From an uncultured Clostridia bacterium (GTDB lineage: Bacteria > Bacillota > Clostridia > Christensenellales > UBA1242): a DNA stretch of 64,000 nucleotides. The position numbers and the translations under genes were made by a program. Position 1 is the stretch's first letter. The number at the start of each line of letters is the position of its first letter. Where the stretch lies: contig CANQKH010000003.1 in assembly GCA_947624415.1 (NCBI GenBank), forward strand, positions 1 to 64,000. The letters run 5' to 3'. A model generated the notes under the pieces. The model saw nothing but the letters and a program-made list of their open reading frames with translations, ran no database searches and was not told the origin of the DNA. Shown here piece after piece: positions 61,219 through 64,000 of this stretch.

Positions 61219-63369
61219 ATGGAATTACATGAAGTGCTTGCACAAGAATTTGGAATAAAAGTCGAATATTCACAAAATATAATAAATTTATTAGATGAGG
61301 GTTGCACAATACCTTTCATTGCCCGATACAGAAAGGAAATGCACGGAACCTGTGATGACCAAACTTTAAGGGCATTTGCCGATAGATTGAAATATTTGCG
61401 AAACTTAAATGAAGAGAAGGCAAAAGTAGAAAAAACAATCACAGAGCAAGGAAAATGGACTGAGGAATTAAAGGTTGCTCTTGAAAATGCAAAGACATTA
61501 ACTGAGGTCGAAGATATTTACAGACCATATAAGCCAAAACGTAAGACAAGAGCCACCGTTGCCATTGCCAAAGGTCTCGAACCTCTTGCAGACACATTGC
61601 AATCACAGTCTAAGAGTGTTGAGATAAGAAAAGAGGCAGAGAAATATATTACAGAGGAAGTTCCAACTGTAGATGATGCTTTGCAGGGGGCAAAGGATAT
61701 AATTGCTGAAAGAATTTCTGATGATGCAGATTTAAGAAAAGAGTTAAGGGCATTAATTGAAAACAAGGGTATTATTGTTTGCGAATTGCTTGAAAATGAA
61801 AATAGTCCTGTTTATGAAACTTATGCAAACTTCAAACAAGAGGTAAAGGCTCTTCCAAGCCATCGTGTCCTTGCTATAAATAGAGGTGAGAAAGAAAAAT
61901 GCCTTAAAGTTGATATAGAATTAAATGAGGAACTATCATTAAATATAATTTCAAAGCATTTCAAGAAAAATAATCCAGACACTGACGCAATTATGGAAGA
62001 GGTAATTGCAGACGCTTATGAAAGATTACTTTTCCCATCTCTTGAACGTGAATGCAGAAATAATTTAACTGATATGGCAAATGAACAGGCAATTAAGATG
62101 TTCGAAGTGAACTTAAAGCCTCTTCTCATGGAAGCCCCACTTAAAAATAATATTATTTTGGGATTAGACCCTGCATATAGAACGGGTTGTAAAATTGCTG
62201 TAATTGACAAAAACGGGAATGTGCTTGACACCACTGTTATTTATCCAACTCCACCTCAGTCTAAGACTGAAGAATCAATTGAAAAATTGAAGACATTAAT
62301 AGAAAAACACAGAGTTGATATAATTTCAATTGGAAATGGAACTGCATCAAAAGAGGCAGAAATATTTGTGGCAGAACTTATAAAACACGTTTCAAGACCG
62401 GTAAGTTATGCAGTTGTAAGCGAAGCAGGAGCGTCCGTTTATTCAGCATCAAAACTCGGTGCTGAGGAATTTCCTGATTATGATGTATCACTAAGAAGTG
62501 CAGTTTCAATTGCAAGACGTCTTCAAGACCCACTTGCAGAACTTATCAAAATTGATGTTAAGTCAATAGGTGTAGGACAATATCAACATGATATGCCACA
62601 AAACAGATTGACCGAAGTATTGACAGGTGTTGTCGAAGATTGCGTTAATAGTGTTGGTGTGGATTTAAACACTGCAAGCCCATCATTATTAAGTTATGTT
62701 TCTGGGCTGAATATGTCCATAGCAAAGAATATAGTTGATTACAGAGCAAAAGTAAAAGGGATAAAGAACAGACAGGAGTTGCTTGCTGTTCCAAAGTTAG
62801 GACCAAAGGCGTTTGAGCAATGTGCAGGCTTTTTACGGGTTGTTGGTGGAGATGATATTCTAGACAACACCGCCGTTCACCCTGAGAGTTACGAGGCCAC
62901 AAGAAAATTATTAAAATTATTTGATATGACAGAAGAAGATGTCAAGAATGGAAATATTTCAAATCTTCCAAATCTTATAACTTTAAAAGGCGAGGAAAAG
63001 GTTGCTAAGGAATGTGAAATTGGTGTTCCAACATTGAATGATATAACAAAAGAACTTTTAAAACCAGGAAGAGATATACGTGAGAGTATGCCAAAACCTG
63101 TATTAAGAAGCGATGTAATCACAATGGAAGACTTAAAAGAGGGTATGGTATTCTCAGGTGTGGTAAGAAATGTTATTGATTTTGGTGCATTTGTAGACAT
63201 TGGTGTTCACCAAGATGGTCTTGTGCATATAAGCCAAATTTCAGATTCATATATTAAGCACCCATCAGAGGTGTTGAAGGTTGGTCAAAGAGTTGACGTG
63301 AAGATTCTCTCTGTCGACCTCAATAAAAAGAGAATATCATTAACAATGAAAGGTATTGATAAAGAATAA
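61219..63369 (+). CDS. tex: RNA-binding transcription accessory protein Tex
   Basis: 716 residues. Tex N-terminal helical region (EYSQNIINLLDEGCTIPFIARYRKE), YqgF/RNase H-like domain (LGLDPAYRTGCKIAVID), helix-hairpin-helix repeats (LNTASPSLLSYVSGLNMSIA) and a C-terminal S1 domain (GMVFSGVVRNVIDFGAFVDI). It affects transcription processivity and nucleic-acid metabolism. Two bases after the preceding gene; the mcsA-like gene follows after ten bases. Confidence 0.95.
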   Translation: MELHEVLAQEFGIKVEYSQNIINLLDEGCTIPFIARYRKEMHGTCDDQTLRAFADRLKYLRNLNEEKAKVEKTITEQGKWTEELKVALENAKTLTEVEDIYRPYKPKRKTRATVAIAKGLEPLADTLQSQSKSVEIRKEAEKYITEEVPTVDDALQGAKDIIAERISDDADLRKELRALIENKGIIVCELLENENSPVYETYANFKQEVKALPSHRVLAINRGEKEKCLKVDIELNEELSLNIISKHFKKNNPDTDAIMEEVIADAYERLLFPSLERECRNNLTDMANEQAIKMFEVNLKPLLMEAPLKNNIILGLDPAYRTGCKIAVIDKNGNVLDTTVIYPTPPQSKTEESIEKLKTLIEKHRVDIISIGNGTASKEAEIFVAELIKHVSRPVSYAVVSEAGASVYSASKLGAEEFPDYDVSLRSAVSIARRLQDPLAELIKIDVKSIGVGQYQHDMPQNRLTEVLTGVVEDCVNSVGVDLNTASPSLLSYVSGLNMSIAKNIVDYRAKVKGIKNRQELLAVPKLGPKAFEQCAGFLRVVGGDDILDNTAVHPESYEATRKLLKLFDMTEEDVKNGNISNLPNLITLKGEEKVAKECEIGVPTLNDITKELLKPGRDIRESMPKPVLRSDVITMEDLKEGMVFSGVVRNVIDFGAFVDIGVHQDGLVHISQISDSYIKHPSEVLKVGQRVDVKILSVDLNKKRISLTMKGIDKE

Positions 63370-63379
63370 GGAAATAAAT

Positions 63380-63547
63380 ATGGATAAATGCCCATATTGT
63401 AACACTTCATTCAATGAAATTCGTCAAACAGGATTTGTTGGATGTAGTAAATGTTATCGCGAGATAGAAGAGTTAAGAAAGGCTGTAAAATCAATGTATT
63501 CCAATAAGGTGCATAGAGGGAAGAGGGCGAAAAATGGAAGTTTATGA
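63380..63547 (+). CDS. Minimal McsA-like zinc-finger protein
   Basis: A 55-residue protein beginning MDKCPYCNTSFNEIRQTGFV and carrying CxxC...CSKC. This corresponds to the second zinc module of McsA, including the VHRGKR continuation, but the first zinc module and the C-terminal UVR domain of normal McsA (about 180 residues) are absent. McsA activates the arginine kinase McsB, whose gene overlaps by 14 bases, so this short form is probably the cognate activator. Start at ATG 63380 after AAGGAAAT. Confidence 0.8.
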   Translation: MDKCPYCNTSFNEIRQTGFVGCSKCYREIEELRKAVKSMYSNKVHRGKRAKNGSL

Positions 63548-64000
63548 TGATATAGCCATTTCTTCACGCATAAGGCTCGCAAGAAATGTTGATGGATTTA
63601 ATTTTTTTACAAAATTACAAAGTGATGAAGATGCTTCATACATCACATCTTCTGTCATGGAAACGCTTGAGAAATTTGAAGATTTTAATTTTATTTCCCT
63701 AAAAAATATGTCGCTTAATGAGTGTAATGCCTTGTTTGAACAACATTTAATAAGCAAAGAGTTGATTGAGAATAAAGATATATCGGGTGTGGCAATAAGT
63801 GAAGATAGCAAAATGATAGTTATGATAAACGAAGAAGACCATATTCGTGAGCAATGTATAGAAAAAGGGTTTAATTTATACAAACCTTTTAGAAGAATTT
63901 CTAAAATCGACGATGAGTTGTTGGCAACGCTTCCAATCGCATATGATGATGAATTTGGTTTTATAACAGCAAGTCCATCAAATTTAGGAACGGGGATGAG
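63534..64000 (+). CDS. mcsB: Protein arginine kinase McsB (truncated by window end)
   Basis: The first 155 residues of McsB, running off the right edge. ISSRIRLARNVDGFNFF and TASPSNLGTGM are hallmark guanido-kinase motifs. McsB phosphorylates arginines to mark proteins for ClpCP and to inactivate CtsR. clpC would be expected beyond the window. The ATG overlaps the mcsA-like gene by 14 bases. Confidence 0.93.
   Translation, partial: MEVYDDIAISSRIRLARNVDGFNFFTKLQSDEDASYITSSVMETLEKFEDFNFISLKNMSLNECNALFEQHLISKELIENKDISGVAISEDSKMIVMINEEDHIREQCIEKGFNLYKPFRRISKIDDELLATLPIAYDDEFGFITASPSNLGTGM

Overview
The window looks like chromosomal DNA of an AT-rich, low-GC Gram-positive bacterium (Bacillota, most likely an uncultured Clostridia-type lineage). 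The evidence is strong AAGGAGG-type ribosome binding sites, U-tailed hairpin terminators, standard stop-codon use, and typical Bacillota genes: degV, lexA, ylxM-ffh-rpsP-khpA-rimM-trmD-rbgA, RNase J, rlmH, mcsA/mcsB and a PdaB-type deacetylase. The species cannot be named from the sequence. About 70 protein genes and one tRNA are called. Most of the window is housekeeping DNA with accessory islands between.

Layout. 1-9 kb: a MerR regulator with its operator in a 19-bp promoter spacer, degV, then a prophage-like stretch (LexA-like repressor, small zinc ribbon, ArpU-like protein, orphan terminase large subunit) interleaved with tRNA-Leu and two surface proteins. 9-12 kb: orphan NMT1-type lipoprotein, rsmD, a foldback repeat with a 72-bp tandem array, and a GDPD enzyme. 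12-20 kb: lepA-hemW, then the co-directional SRP/ribosome-maturation/tRNA-methylation operon, without rplS or rnhB. 20-24 kb: lipoprotein with a structured leader, degenerate ABC ATPase, AprX-like protease, murG. 24-30 kb: a type IIA topoisomerase pair, PdaB-like deacetylase, double-OB SSB-like protein. 30-45 kb: groESL, SDR, tadA, two CPBP membrane proteins around a second foldback element, rlmH, greA, RNase J, a TrmR-like methyltransferase, PAP2, tsaE-tsaB and an acidic zinc-ribbon protein. 45-57 kb: a 1111-residue surface protein with a cytoplasmic coiled coil, a split TauE/SafE permease, ferredoxin, a degenerate Ppx-like protein, an HtrA-like protease, an MreB-like protein and MinD-MinE without MinC. 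57-64 kb: rplM-rpsI, trxB, a Y-family polymerase, tex, and mcsA-mcsB running off the end.

Most unusual signals: (1) a family of terminal-inverted-repeat elements (10701-10828 and 36266-36416), the first supplying the stop codon of rsmD and continuing as a shortened tandem array; (2) a second short repeat family (three copies) between convergent genes beside terminators; (3) several genes whose start codon sits about 7 nt after a good -10 box, suggesting leaderless mRNAs; (4) a prophage-fossil locus with a repressor whose self-cleavage site is Cys-Gly; (5) a structured RNA/terminator followed by a Shine-Dalgarno-sequestering repeat ahead of a lipoprotein; (6) a cell-shape/division block with degenerate Ppx, MreB-like protein and MinDE but no MinC; (7) a 55-residue minimal McsA. 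No CRISPR array, rRNA, transposase or replication origin was seen.
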